A stretch of 40,357 nucleotides of DNA from Streptomyces sp. H27-H1 (lineage in GTDB: Bacteria > Actinomycetota > Actinomycetes > Streptomycetales > Streptomycetaceae), in the NCBI RefSeq assembly GCF_026627445.1, contig NZ_JAPNLJ010000057.1:1-40357 (forward strand). The letters are read 5' to 3'. The notes under the pieces are model-generated. The model did not search any database. It was not told the DNA's origin and saw only the letters and a program-made list of their open reading frames with translations. A program made the translations under genes and the position numbers. Positions within the stretch are counted from its first letter, which is position 1. The number at the start of each line of letters is the position of its first letter. Shown here in pieces: positions 17,108-25,527 of the stretch.

Positions 17108-17875
17108 CTACAGGACCTTCGAGAGGAAGGCCTTGGTGCGGTCGTGCTGGGGGTTGCCCAGGACCTCGCGGGGGTGGCCGGATTCGACGACGACGCCGCC
17201 GTCCATGAAGACGAGGTTGTCTCCGACCTCGCGGGCGAAGCCCATCTCGTGGGTGACCACGATCATGGTCATGCCCGACTCGGCGAGGTCGCGCATGACG
17301 TCGAGGACGTCGCCGACGAGCTCGGGGTCGAGCGCCGAGGTGGGCTCGTCGAAGAGCATCAGCTTCGGTTCCATGGCCAGCGCGCGGGCGATGGCCACCC
17401 GCTGCTGCTGGCCGCCGGAGAGCTGGGTCGGGTAGTTCCCGGCCTTGTCTCCGAGGCCGACGCGGTCGAGGAGCTTGACGGCGCGCGCCCGGGCGACGGC
17501 CTTGCTCTCGCCCTTGACCATGACCGGGGCTTCCATGACGTTCTCGATGGCCGTCATGTGCGGGAAGAGGTTGAAGCGCTGGAAGACCATGCCGATGTCC
17601 CGGCGCTGGGCCGCGACCTCGCTGTCCTTCAGCTCGTAGAGCTTCCCGGCCTTCTCGCGGTAACCGACGAGCCGGCCGTCGACGGAGAGCCGTCCGGCGT
17701 TGATGCGCTCGAGGTGGTTGATGCAGCGCAGGAAGGTGGACTTGCCGGAGCCGGACGGGCCGACCAGGCAGAACACCTCGCGCGGGGCGACTTCGAGGTC
17801 GATGCCCCGGAGGATGTGGGCGGGACCGTACGACTTGTGGACGGCCTCGGCCCTGACCATCGGCTGGGCGGTCAC
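17108..17875 (-). CDS. Polar amino acid ABC transporter, ATP-binding protein
   Basis: 255 residues. Walker A GPSGSGKST (39-47), Q-loop FQRFNLFPHMT, signature LSGGQQQR (152-159), Walker B LMLFDEP (Asp176/Glu177), D-loop SALD and the switch His in VTHEMGF are all present. This is the GlnQ/GluA-type family. Its GTG start overlaps the permease stop (GTGA), so it is the third gene of a binding protein-permease-ATPase operon. It powers amino acid import. Confidence 0.96.
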   Translation of the reverse strand: MTAQPMVRAEAVHKSYGPAHILRGIDLEVAPREVFCLVGPSGSGKSTFLRCINHLERINAGRLSVDGRLVGYREKAGKLYELKDSEVAAQRRDIGMVFQRFNLFPHMTAIENVMEAPVMVKGESKAVARARAVKLLDRVGLGDKAGNYPTQLSGGQQQRVAIARALAMEPKLMLFDEPTSALDPELVGDVLDVMRDLAESGMTMIVVTHEMGFAREVGDNLVFMDGGVVVESGHPREVLGNPQHDRTKAFLSKVL

Positions 17876-18822
17876 TTAGCCACCTCCGTACGGCGGAACA
17901 TGTTCAGGTTGGCCCGCAGCCGCTGGAACGGCGTGGGCGGCAGGGAGCGCAGCGAACCGCGTGCGTAGCGGCGCTCCAGGTAGTACTGGCCGACGCTGAA
18001 GACGCTGGTCAGGGCCAGGTACCAGATGGAGGCGACGAACAGCATCTCCATGATGGCGCCGGCCGTGGACCCGATGTTCGACGAGGCCCGCAGCAGTTCG
18101 GTGTACTGGACCGCGGAGACCAGCGACGAGGTCTTGAGCATGTTGATGAACTCGTTGCCCGTCGGCGGGATGATCACGCGCATCGCCTGCGGGAGCACCA
18201 CGCGGCGCATGGTCTGCGTCTGGGTCATGCCCAGGGCGTGCGAGGCCTCGCCCTGGCCCTCGTCGACGGACTGGATGCCCGCACGGACGATCTCCGCCAT
18301 GTAGGCGCCCTCGTTCAGGCCCAGGCCCAGCAGGGCGACCATGAACGGGGTCATCAGTTCGACGGTCTCTTGCTTGTAGATCGGTCCGAGGTCCACGTAC
18401 TGGAAGATCAGCGACAGGTTGAACCACACCAGCAGCTGTACGTAGACCGGGGTACCGCGGAAGAACCAGATGTAGAGCCACGCGACGGTGTTCGTCACCG
18501 GGTTCTTCGAGAGCCGCATGACCGCGAAGAGGACGCCGAGGATCAGGCCCAGCGCCATCGACGCCACGCTGATCACCACGGTGTTGCCCAGGCCGCTGAT
18601 GATCGACGGGTCGAAGAGCTTGTCGCCGACCGTCGCCCAGATCACGTTGCCCTGCGAGAAGGCGTAGACGAGCCAGCCCAGCAGTACGACGACGACGACA
18701 CCGCTGATCCAGCGGCCGTAGTGCCTCACGGGAATTGCCTTGATGGCCTCGTACGGGGTGCCCGAGGCGCCGGGTCCGGCCGGCGGGGTTGCGGCCGGAC
18801 CCTTGTCGATCTTGTCAGTCAC
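17872..18822 (-). CDS. Polar amino acid ABC transporter, permease
   Basis: 316 residues. An N-terminal cytoplasmic tail of about 35 residues precedes a HisM/GlnP-type permease with five or six membrane segments. The ATPase-coupling EAA loop reads EASHALGMTQTQTMRRVVLP followed by QAMRVIIPP. The family motif NTVVISVASMALGLILG starts the transport domain. Only one permease gene is present, so the channel is presumably a homodimer. It lies 68 bp downstream of the binding-protein gene and overlaps the ATPase gene. Confidence 0.95.
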   Translation of the reverse strand: MTDKIDKGPAATPPAGPGASGTPYEAIKAIPVRHYGRWISGVVVVVLLGWLVYAFSQGNVIWATVGDKLFDPSIISGLGNTVVISVASMALGLILGVLFAVMRLSKNPVTNTVAWLYIWFFRGTPVYVQLLVWFNLSLIFQYVDLGPIYKQETVELMTPFMVALLGLGLNEGAYMAEIVRAGIQSVDEGQGEASHALGMTQTQTMRRVVLPQAMRVIIPPTGNEFINMLKTSSLVSAVQYTELLRASSNIGSTAGAIMEMLFVASIWYLALTSVFSVGQYYLERRYARGSLRSLPPTPFQRLRANLNMFRRTEVAK

Positions 18823-18890
18823 AATGACTGCCCTTCAGTGGAGCTCAGGAACCAGGAACCGGGGCGCGGGCGCCCGCCGGTCCGCACGGG

Positions 18891-19838
18891 TCACTTGCCT
18901 GCGTTGACCGTCGCCGACTGCACGGCGCTGTCCTTGACGTTCCACTTCTCCAGGACCTTGGCGTAGGAGCCGTCCTTGATGATCGCGTCGAGGGCCTGCT
19001 TCAGCGCGTCGCGCAGCTGGGTGTTGTCCTTGCTGACGCCGATGCCGAACAGGCCGACGTCGGCCTGCTGGCCGGCGACCTCGAAGTCGTTGCCGCCGCC
19101 CGAGGTCTTCGCGGCGTACGCGGCGATCGGGTAGTCGTTCAGGTCGGCCACGGCGCCGCCGGCCTTGACGCGGGTCTGGGCCTCGGCGTCGGTGTCGAAG
19201 GCCTCGATGGTGAGCTTCTTGTCACCGCACTTCGTGGCCTGGGCCTTGAAGGTGTCCTCGTACGTCGTGCCGCGCTGGACGGCGACGGTCTTGCCGCAGA
19301 GGTCGTCCAGGGACTTGATGCCCTGCGGGTTGCCCTTCTTGACGAGGAGCGAGACGCCGGAGGAGAAGTAGTCGACGAAGTCGATCCCCTTGCCGATCTG
19401 CTTGCCCTCGTCGTCGAGGCCCTTCTGGCGCTTCTCGTTGTCCGTGATGGACGACATGATCGCGTCCTGGCGGCCGGTGTAGATCGAGGTGATCAGGCCG
19501 TCGAAGCTGCCCGAGGTGAACTCGAACTTCACACCGAGCTGCTTGCCCAGGGCCGCGGCGATGTCGGGGTCGACGCCGACGATCTTGCCACCCTCGGTGT
19601 ACTCCATCGGCGCGTACGCCGCGTCCGTGCCGACCTTGACGACGCCCGCGTCCTGGATCTTCTTCGGCAGGGCGGAGAAGAGGGGGGCTCCGTTGGACTT
19701 CGTGGCGTCCCCGGACCCCTTCTTCTCGGTCTGGTCTCCACAGCCCGTGAGGATCAGGGCGCCGGCGACCGCGATCGCGCCGACCGCGGCGATCCGGGAC
19801 CGTGCGGCGGTCGTACGACGGGTGGTGCTTGCGCTCAT
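18891..19838 (-). CDS. Polar amino acid ABC transporter, substrate-binding lipoprotein
   Basis: 315 residues from the ATG at 19838 (GGAGG nine bases upstream). Signal peptide with lipobox LTGC, lipidated Cys33. The family 3 solute-binding fold follows: VKVGTDAAYAPMEY, IVGVDPDIAAALGKQLGVKF, SGSFDGLITSIYTGRQDAIMS and LDDLCGKTVAVQRGTTYED. This class binds polar or charged amino acids (glutamate, glutamine, arginine, cystine). The exact ligand cannot be assigned by eye. First gene of the operon; it is probably transcribed from the long intergenic region shared with the malic enzyme gene. Confidence 0.95.
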   Translation of the reverse strand: MSASTTRRTTAARSRIAAVGAIAVAGALILTGCGDQTEKKGSGDATKSNGAPLFSALPKKIQDAGVVKVGTDAAYAPMEYTEGGKIVGVDPDIAAALGKQLGVKFEFTSGSFDGLITSIYTGRQDAIMSSITDNEKRQKGLDDEGKQIGKGIDFVDYFSSGVSLLVKKGNPQGIKSLDDLCGKTVAVQRGTTYEDTFKAQATKCGDKKLTIEAFDTDAEAQTRVKAGGAVADLNDYPIAAYAAKTSGGGNDFEVAGQQADVGLFGIGVSKDNTQLRDALKQALDAIIKDGSYAKVLEKWNVKDSAVQSATVNAGK

Positions 19839-20366
19839 GAGCTGGTTCCTCCGGCAGGTGGAAAGCATCGAAAAACGGTCGGGGCACGCACCATCGAGTG
19901 TCGCGACCTTGTGTGATTAGGGGCATCTTGCCATTCGGACTGAGTCATTCAGGCAGCCCGTCAGGTCAAAATCGGATAACGGCAACCCCTTCGTGCACGA
20001 CAGGACTGCGGACGAAGGCCACCAGAGCCGCACGAACGGCCGCGGGCTGCGCCTTTTGCCGCACTATTTACGGCGCGTCTCGCCCATCGGACGGAGAGGT
20101 TTGGACTTTTCGCCAAAATCGGGGCAAGCGACCTAGGGTCGAGGGGGAATCGACTCGTCTGGGTGAGTGTTCTTCGGGTAGAACAGATCCTTACACCCCT
20201 CATCCGGGGCTCAGGGCGCGCGTGCGGCGCGCCCGCGCGTACGAAACCTCCCCTTCGCGGAGACGGGCCTACCAACCGTCGTCGCGGAGTACGGACGCGG
20301 TGCCCGCCCACCCCTTAACCAGGAGTGGTCACCCTCAACGATTCAAAGACTTAAGGGGTTAAGACA
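19839..20366. other. 528-bp divergent intergenic region between the ABC operon and the malic enzyme gene
   Basis: No gene is seen here. The middle part (about 19960-20160) is clearly less GC-rich than the surroundings. A GC-rich dyad around 20215-20255 could form a hairpin. The right end holds an inverted repeat covering the malic enzyme ribosome binding site (20310-20359). I looked for a riboswitch pattern and did not find one I could name. Confidence 0.6.
20310..20359 (+). promoter_or_regulatory. Inverted repeat that covers the malic enzyme Shine-Dalgarno sequence
   Basis: ACCCCTTAA (20310-20318) is the exact reverse complement of TTAAGGGGT (20351-20359), with a 32-nt spacer. The right arm contains AAGGGG (20353-20358), eight bases before the GTG start at 20367. 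The right arm is also part of a local dyad, CTTAA-GGGG-TTAAG. It could be a translation-control hairpin or a DNA operator. Confidence 0.4.
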
Positions 20367-21569
20367 GTGGCAGCGGAGATCGTCAATCCTCGCAGCGACA
20401 GCGTGACGGACAACAACCCGGATGCGGTGTTCGCGCTGCACCGGGGCGGCAAGATGGCCATCGTGGCCACCGTGCCGGTCCACAACACGGACGACCTGTC
20501 CCTGGCGTACACGCCCGGCGTTGCGAAGGTCTGCAGCGCCATTGCCGAGCAGCCCGACCTGGTGAACGAGTACACCTGGAAGTCCAACGTGGTCGCCGTC
20601 GTCACCGACGGTACGGCCGTGCTCGGACTCGGTGACATCGGACCCGAGGCCTCCCTCCCCGTGATGGAGGGCAAGGCCATTCTCTTCAAGCAGTTCGGTG
20701 GCGTCGACGCGGTTCCGATCGCGCTCGCCACCAAGGACACGGACGAGATCATCGAGACCGTGATCCGCCTCGCGCCGTCCTTCGGCGGGGTGAACCTGGA
20801 GGACATCTCGGCGCCCCGCTGCTTCGAGATCGAGCGCCGCCTCCAGGAGGCGCTGGACATCCCGATCTTCCACGACGACCAGCACGGCACGGCCATCGTG
20901 ACGCTGGCCGCCATGCGCAACGCCGCGAAGCTCACCGGTCGCACGCTCGCCGATCTGCGCGCCGTGATCTCGGGCTCCGGTGCCGCGGGCATCGCGATCG
21001 CCAAGATCCTCGTGGACGCGGGCATCGGCGACGTCTGCGTCACCGACCGCAAGGGCGTCGTCTCCGCGGACCGCTCCGACCTGACGGACGTCAAGGCGGA
21101 GATCGCGGGCCTGACGAACAAGACCGGCCAGACCGGTTCCCTGGAGAGCGCCCTCGCGGGCGCGGACGTCTTCATCGGCGTCTCCGGCGGTACGGTCCCC
21201 GAGGCCGCGGTGGCGACGATGGCGAAGGACTGCTTCGTCTTCGCCATGGCCAACCCGAACCCGGAGGTCCACCCCGACGTCGCGCACAAGTACGCGGCGG
21301 TCGTGGCCACGGGCCGCTCGGACTTCCCGAACCAGATCAACAACGTGCTCGCGTTCCCGGGCATCTTCGCGGGTGCGCTGAAGGTCCGCGCGACCCGGAT
21401 CACCGAAGGCATGAAGATCGCCGCCGCCGACGCCATCGCCGGCGTCGTGGGTGACGAGCTCGCCGCCGACTACGTGATCCCCTCGCCCTTCGACCAGCGC
21501 GTCGCCGAGGCCGTCACGGCCGCGGTCGCCGCGGCTGCGAAGGCCGACGGCGTGGCCCGCCTGACCTGA
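20367..21569 (+). CDS. NAD(P)-dependent malic enzyme (malate oxidoreductase, decarboxylating)
   Basis: 400 residues, GTG start with AAGGGG eight bases upstream. The malic N-terminal domain shows SLAYTPGVAKV, KSNVVAVVTDGTAVLGLGDIGPEA (read in parts), and the metal/catalytic region HDDQHGTAIVTLAAM. The NAD-binding domain carries VISGSGAAGIAIAKIL. Its length fits the short bacterial form without a phosphotransacetylase domain. It oxidatively decarboxylates malate to pyruvate, feeding pyruvate and reducing power from the TCA cycle. Divergent from the amino acid ABC operon; a terminator follows. Confidence 0.96.
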   Translation: MAAEIVNPRSDSVTDNNPDAVFALHRGGKMAIVATVPVHNTDDLSLAYTPGVAKVCSAIAEQPDLVNEYTWKSNVVAVVTDGTAVLGLGDIGPEASLPVMEGKAILFKQFGGVDAVPIALATKDTDEIIETVIRLAPSFGGVNLEDISAPRCFEIERRLQEALDIPIFHDDQHGTAIVTLAAMRNAAKLTGRTLADLRAVISGSGAAGIAIAKILVDAGIGDVCVTDRKGVVSADRSDLTDVKAEIAGLTNKTGQTGSLESALAGADVFIGVSGGTVPEAAVATMAKDCFVFAMANPNPEVHPDVAHKYAAVVATGRSDFPNQINNVLAFPGIFAGALKVRATRITEGMKIAAADAIAGVVGDELAADYVIPSPFDQRVAEAVTAAVAAAAKADGVARLT

Positions 21570-21590
21570 TCGCCACACCGGGCAGTACCG

Positions 21591-21631
21591 GAGCAGGGCC
21601 CCGCCGATTCCACTCGGCGGGGCCCTGCTCC
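21591..21631 (+). terminator. Terminator of the malic enzyme gene
   Basis: Arms 21591-21607 and 21614-21631 are complementary except for one bulged base, with a 6-nt loop, 22 bases after the stop codon. Confidence 0.85.
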
Positions 21632-21767
21632 GCTTTGCCCCGCCCGCATCGGGCCCGGCCCGGCCGGGAAGCACCCGGCCCCTCCGGGGACCGAGGAGCG
21701 GGCCTGGGCGGAGGCCGGGCCGGGCGGGGCCTGGATCCCGGGCCTACCGACCGGTAGCCTCGCGGCC

Positions 21768-22730
21768 ATGTTCGCTGCCTACGCTGCCCGAATCGACCGT
21801 GACCAGCCGCTCCGAGGCCTTGAGCTGGGCGATCGCCCCGCCCCGCAGGCCCGCCCCGGCTGGGTGACCGTGAACGTCAAGGCCGCCTCCCTCAACCACC
21901 ACGACCTGTGGTCGCTGCGCGGAGTCGGACTCGGCGAGGAGAAGCTCCCCATGATCCTCGGCTGCGACGCCGCCGGGATCGACCAGGACGGCAACGAGGT
22001 CGTCCTGCACTCCGTCATCGGCCAGACCGGCCACGGGGTCGGACCCGACGAGCCCCGCTCGATCCTGACCGAGCGCTACCAGGGCACTTTCGCCGAGCAG
22101 GTGAGCGTGCCCGCCTGGAACGTGCTCCGCAAGCCCGCCGAGCTCTCCTTCGAGGAGGCCGCCTGCCTGCCCACCGCATGGCTCACCGCCTACCGGATGC
22201 TCTTCACCAACGCCGGCGTCCGCCCCGGCGACTCGGTCCTGGTCCAGGGCGCGGGGGGCGGAGTCGCCACCGCCGCCATCGCCCTCGGCAAGGCGGCCGG
22301 CCTGCGGGTCTTCGCGACCAGCCGGGACGAGGCCAAGCGCAAGCGCGCGGTCGAGCTGGGCGCCGTAGAGGCCTACGAGCCCGGCGCGCGCCTCCCCCAG
22401 CGGGTCGACGCGGTCATCGAGACGGTCGGCGCCGCGACCTGGTCGCACTCGGTCAAGTCATTGCGCCCCGGCGGCACCCTGGTCATCTCCGGCGCCACGA
22501 GCGGGGACCGCCCGGCGCACGCCGAGCTGACCCGGATCTTCTTCCTGGAGCTCAAGGTGGTCGGCTCGACGATGGGCTCCAAGGACGAGCTGGAGGACCT
22601 GCTGTCCTTCTGCGCGGCGACCGGCGTCCGCCCCGTGATCGACGAGACGCTGCCACTGGACCGGGCCCGCGAGGGCTTCGAGAAACTGGAGTCGGGCGAC
22701 GTGTTCGGCAAGATCGTCCTCACCGTGTAG
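21768..22730 (+). CDS. MDR-superfamily zinc-binding dehydrogenase / quinone oxidoreductase-like protein
   Basis: 320 residues. The GroES-like N-terminal half has AASLNHHDLWSLRG and ILGCDAAG; the Rossmann half has the nucleotide loop VQGAGGGVATAAI, and the end is the typical GKIVLTV. The four structural-zinc cysteines of classic alcohol dehydrogenases are absent, so it is a zinc-free quinone-oxidoreductase-like member despite the usual family name. It probably reduces enones or quinones with NAD(P)H. A TAGCCT hexamer (21755-21760) ends seven bases before the ATG and there is no Shine-Dalgarno sequence, so the mRNA may be leaderless. Confidence 0.88.
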   Translation: MFAAYAARIDRDQPLRGLELGDRPAPQARPGWVTVNVKAASLNHHDLWSLRGVGLGEEKLPMILGCDAAGIDQDGNEVVLHSVIGQTGHGVGPDEPRSILTERYQGTFAEQVSVPAWNVLRKPAELSFEEAACLPTAWLTAYRMLFTNAGVRPGDSVLVQGAGGGVATAAIALGKAAGLRVFATSRDEAKRKRAVELGAVEAYEPGARLPQRVDAVIETVGAATWSHSVKSLRPGGTLVISGATSGDRPAHAELTRIFFLELKVVGSTMGSKDELEDLLSFCAATGVRPVIDETLPLDRAREGFEKLESGDVFGKIVLTV

Positions 22731-22768
22731 CCCGCGGCCGCAACCGAGGTCGCCAATGCGGCGGCCGT

Positions 22769-22808
22769 CAATACAGGTTGACATCCTCCCGTGCGTCAAC
22801 CTACATTG
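22769..22808 (+). promoter_or_regulatory. Promoter with embedded palindromic operator for the HTH/Clp-N pair
   Basis: TTGACA (22778-22783) and TACATT (22802-22807), 18 bases apart, make a near-consensus promoter. The -10 box ends seven bases before the ATG at 22815, predicting a leaderless transcript. Overlapping both boxes is an inverted repeat: 14-base arms 22769-22782 and 22795-22808 match at 12 positions, with a perfect 8-base core (AGGTTGAC / GTCAACCT). A protein bound there would block RNA polymerase. Confidence 0.75.
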
Positions 22809-22814
22809 ACATTC

Positions 22815-23024
22815 ATGACGGAAGCTACCGATCTCGCCGAACGGGCCGGTGACCGTGACCCTCGCGTGGGCCTGCGCGCCGTGGCCGCCCTCCGACGACT
22901 GCTGGAGCAGCTGGAGGCCGTACAGGTGCGTGGCGCCCGCGCGCAGGGCTGGTCCTGGCAGGACATCGCGGCCGAACTGGGCGTCAGCCGGCAGGCCGTA
23001 CACAAGAAGCACGGGAGGCTCTGA
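22815..23024 (+). CDS. Small helix-turn-helix protein, partner of the Clp-N protein
   Basis: 69 residues. An N-terminal helix (RVGLRAVAALRRLLEQLEAV) leads to an HTH at about residues 45-66: GWSWQDIAAELGVSRQAVHKK. It is almost nothing but a DNA-binding unit. Its stop overlaps the start of the next gene (TGATG), so the two proteins are made together. The palindrome across the promoter immediately upstream is the natural candidate for its own binding site (inference). An upstream in-frame codon at 22791 exists, but it lies inside the predicted promoter, so the ATG at 22815 is preferred. Confidence 0.85.
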   Translation: MTEATDLAERAGDRDPRVGLRAVAALRRLLEQLEAVQVRGARAQGWSWQDIAAELGVSRQAVHKKHGRL

Positions 23025-23536
23025 TGTTCGAACGCTTCACCCGGGACGCCCGGTCCACCGTGACCGGCGCGGTCGCCGAGGCCCAGCGGGCCGGGGCCCC
23101 GACGATCACCGAGGAGTACCTCCTCCTCTCGCTGCTCGCGCAGGGCGTCCTCGACCCACTGGGGATCGACCGGGCCGCGATCGCCGCCGACCTCGCGACG
23201 GCCCGCCGCCGGGGCGGGATGTCCAAGGCGGACGAAGAGGCCCTCGCGGGACTCGGCATCGACCTCACGGAGATCGTCTCCCGCATCGAGGAAACCCACG
23301 GCGAGGGCGCCCTGTCGGCCCCCTCCCGCCGCAAGCGCACCGGCCACATCCCCTTCACACCGGGAGCGAAGAAGGTCCTGGAGCAGTCGCTGCGCATCGC
23401 CCTGGGACGAAAGGACCGGCGCATCTCCACCCTCCACCTCCTCCTCTCCCTCCTCTCCCGCCCGGGCACGCCCGCCGAGGTCCTCGCCGACCACGGAGTC
23501 ACCTACGCCCGGGCCGAGACGGCCCTGGCGGCCTGA
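23024..23536 (+). CDS. Clp amino-terminal (Clp-R) domain protein without ATPase
   Basis: 170 residues with two Clp-N repeats: about 1-75 (MFERFTRDARSTVTGAVAEA, TITEEYLLLSLLAQ) and about 105-170 (IPFTPGAKKVLEQSLRIAL, ISTLHLLLSLLSRPG). These resemble the substrate-receiving N-domain of ClpC/ClpB, but the AAA+ modules are missing. It is translationally coupled to the small HTH protein. It could act as an adaptor or decoy for substrates, or sense misfolded protein and control its HTH partner. None of this is shown by the sequence. A terminator follows. Confidence 0.9.
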   Translation: MFERFTRDARSTVTGAVAEAQRAGAPTITEEYLLLSLLAQGVLDPLGIDRAAIAADLATARRRGGMSKADEEALAGLGIDLTEIVSRIEETHGEGALSAPSRRKRTGHIPFTPGAKKVLEQSLRIALGRKDRRISTLHLLLSLLSRPGTPAEVLADHGVTYARAETALAA

Positions 23537-23545
23537 GAACCGGCG

Positions 23546-23574
23546 AACCCCCCGGCCGGGAAGGACGGGGGGTT
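23546..23574 (+). terminator. Terminator between the Clp-N gene and the convergent PadR gene
   Basis: AACCCCCC (23546-23553) pairs with GGGGGGTT (23567-23574) around a 13-nt loop, starting 10 bases after the Clp-N stop codon and lying before the convergent PadR stop. Confidence 0.7.
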
Positions 23575-23620
23575 CCGGTGTGCGTACGGGTACGGACGCG
23601 GGCGCGGACGTGGGCGACTG

Positions 23621-24565
23621 CTAACCACCCGGCCGGAGGCTCGCGGCGATGCGGGAAGCAGCCGCCGCGAGGTGCGTACGGGCCTGCGCCAGCTGGGCCG
23701 CACTGACGCCCTGGTCCCGGGCGGCGTCGCGGATGTCGTCACGGAAGCGGTCCAGCAGCCGTTCCAGGTCGCGGGCCGGGTCGCCCGTCGGGGGCACGTC
23801 CCGCGCCCAGTCCGGGTCGGGCGCGGCGGCCGAGGCCTCCGTGGTGCCCGAGGTGTCTGAGACGTCCGAAGACCCGGCGGTGTCCGAAGGCCCGGTGGGG
23901 GTGGAGGGGGCCGACGCGGAGCCGCCGAGCCAGGCTCCCGCCAGACTGCCCAGGACGCCGCCCGACTTCGCGAACTGCTCCTGGAGCTGACCGGCGATGC
24001 GCTGGACCTCCTCACGGGCCCGCTCCTGCGCCTCCTTGGCCTGACGTCGGGCCTGCTGGGCATCCTCGCGGGCCCGGCGGCTCTCGTCCTTCGCCCGCCG
24101 CGCCTGCTCCTTCCACTCGGCCTTGGCCTTGCGGAACTCCTCCTTGGCGGCCTTCCAGGACTCGTCCTCCACCTGCGTGGCCGACGCATTCGCCGCGGCC
24201 CGCAGTTCGCGGCGCAGATCGCCCGCCGCACCGCTCACGTCGGCCCGGATCTCGGCGGCCAGCTCGGAGACCGAGTCGCGGATCTCCAGTTCCAGGTCGG
24301 CCAGTTCGCCGCCCCGGTCGGCCAGTTCGGCGCGTCCCGCGTCGGTGATCGAGTACACCTTGCGCCCGCCTTCGGTCGCGTGCGTGACCAGGCCCTCGGT
24401 CTCCAGCTTGGCGAGGCGCGGGTACACCGTGCCGGCGGAGGGTGCGTACAGCCCCTGGAAGCGCTCCTCCAGCAGCCGGATCACCTCGTACCCGTGGCGC
24501 GGGGCCTCGTCGAGCAGCTTGAGGAGGTAGAGGCGGAGGCGGCCGTGGGCGAAGACGGGCGGCAT
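23621..24565 (-). CDS. PadR-family regulator with long C-terminal coiled coil
   Basis: 314 residues, much longer than a usual PadR protein (about 110-190). The winged helix is at about 1-80: LRLYLLKLLDEAPRHGYEVI, LYAPSAGTVYPRLAKLETEG, and the wing EGGRKVYSITDAGR. A highly charged helix rich in Lys, Glu, Arg and Ala follows (about 110-205; for example KAEWKEQARRAKDESRRARE), then a Ser/Thr/Pro-rich stretch and a C-terminal helical segment (about 265-314). It begins one base after the stop of the DUF4097 gene, forming a two-gene operon. Autoregulation through the ATATCGCG sites at 25528-25561 is likely. Confidence 0.9.
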   Translation of the reverse strand: MPPVFAHGRLRLYLLKLLDEAPRHGYEVIRLLEERFQGLYAPSAGTVYPRLAKLETEGLVTHATEGGRKVYSITDAGRAELADRGGELADLELEIRDSVSELAAEIRADVSGAAGDLRRELRAAANASATQVEDESWKAAKEEFRKAKAEWKEQARRAKDESRRAREDAQQARRQAKEAQERAREEVQRIAGQLQEQFAKSGGVLGSLAGAWLGGSASAPSTPTGPSDTAGSSDVSDTSGTTEASAAAPDPDWARDVPPTGDPARDLERLLDRFRDDIRDAARDQGVSAAQLAQARTHLAAAASRIAASLRPGG

Positions 24566-24566
24566 G

Positions 24567-25493
24567 TCAGAGCACCTTCTTGTCGAGCACGAGCGGGGTG
24601 GCCGGATCCGCGGCCGGGCGGCGCAGCAGCGCGATGGAACCGGAAACGGTGGTGGCGCGCAGGGTGCCGGTGCCGGCGCCGAGGGTGCCGGTGATCCTCT
24701 TGGCGCCCAACTGGCCCGAGACCCGCAGGTCCTCGAAGGCGTTGGAGACTCCGCCGGTGGCGGTGTTGGCCTCGACCCGGGCATCGGCCGGATGCGGGAG
24801 ACGGATGGCCACCTGCCCGGAGACGGAGGTGAGGGAGATGTCGACCGGCCGGGAGGCGGCGGCGGGGTCGTCGAGGGCGAGGTCGATCACCATGTCGCCG
24901 CTGACCGAGTCGGCCCGTACGTTGCCCACGGCGCCGTCGACGACGGTCAGGCCGCCGGATACGGAGTGGAATCCGAGCTCGCCGGTCACGGACTGGGCCT
25001 CGACCCCGCCGGAGACCGTGTGCGCCTTGACCCGGCCCGAAAGGCCGACGAGCGTGGTGTCGCCGGAGACCCCGTGGACGTCGGTGCCGCCGTCGATGCC
25101 GGAGACGAAGACGGTGGCGCTGACGCTGGCCAGCTGTACCCGCGTGGCGGCCGGAACGGTGAGGGTCACGGCCGCGCTGCGCTCCCAGGCCTTGCGGCCG
25201 GAGTCGGAGGCGGACCAGGCCTTCCACGGCTTGCTCTCGAACCACTGCTTGAACCCCTGGGAACCGTTCCAGGGGAGGTCCTCGTAGGAAACAGTGAGGG
25301 TCCCGCCCTCCTGCACCACGTGCAGGGGCGGCCCTTCCACCTCGGACACCTCCAGGCGGGCCGGGCCCTCTTCGGCGGCGACGACGTTGACCGTGCCGCC
25401 GACGACCCGGACGCGGACCTCGGTCACCGGCTCCTCGAAGGCGAGCTTCTGCGGTGCGGCGACCGACCACGTCTTCTGCGCTGCCTCTGCCAT
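24567..25493 (-). CDS. DUF4097-family beta-helix-like repeat protein
   Basis: 308 residues, with GAGGAGGG nine bases before the ATG at 25493. The second half consists of repeated beta segments centred on VSG or similar (GVSGDTTLVG, TVSGGVEAQS, SVSGGLTVVD, SVSGDMVIDL, TATGGVSNAF, TVSGSIALL). This is the pattern of DUF4097 proteins, thought to form a beta-solenoid. There is no signal peptide or membrane helix. It is cotranscribed with the PadR regulator, a pairing that recurs in actinobacteria. Function unknown; a role in cell-envelope stress is sometimes supposed. Confidence 0.88.
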   Translation of the reverse strand: MAEAAQKTWSVAAPQKLAFEEPVTEVRVRVVGGTVNVVAAEEGPARLEVSEVEGPPLHVVQEGGTLTVSYEDLPWNGSQGFKQWFESKPWKAWSASDSGRKAWERSAAVTLTVPAATRVQLASVSATVFVSGIDGGTDVHGVSGDTTLVGLSGRVKAHTVSGGVEAQSVTGELGFHSVSGGLTVVDGAVGNVRADSVSGDMVIDLALDDPAAASRPVDISLTSVSGQVAIRLPHPADARVEANTATGGVSNAFEDLRVSGQLGAKRITGTLGAGTGTLRATTVSGSIALLRRPAADPATPLVLDKKVL

Positions 25494-25527
25494 GGTGCTG
25501 ACCCTCCTCGGCGTACGTGCACGCAAC

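Noticed and set aside
19839..20366. Riboswitch before the malic enzyme or amino acid transporter genes
   Set aside because: No glycine, c-di-AMP or other known motif could be recognised; only hairpins and the inverted repeat are visible.
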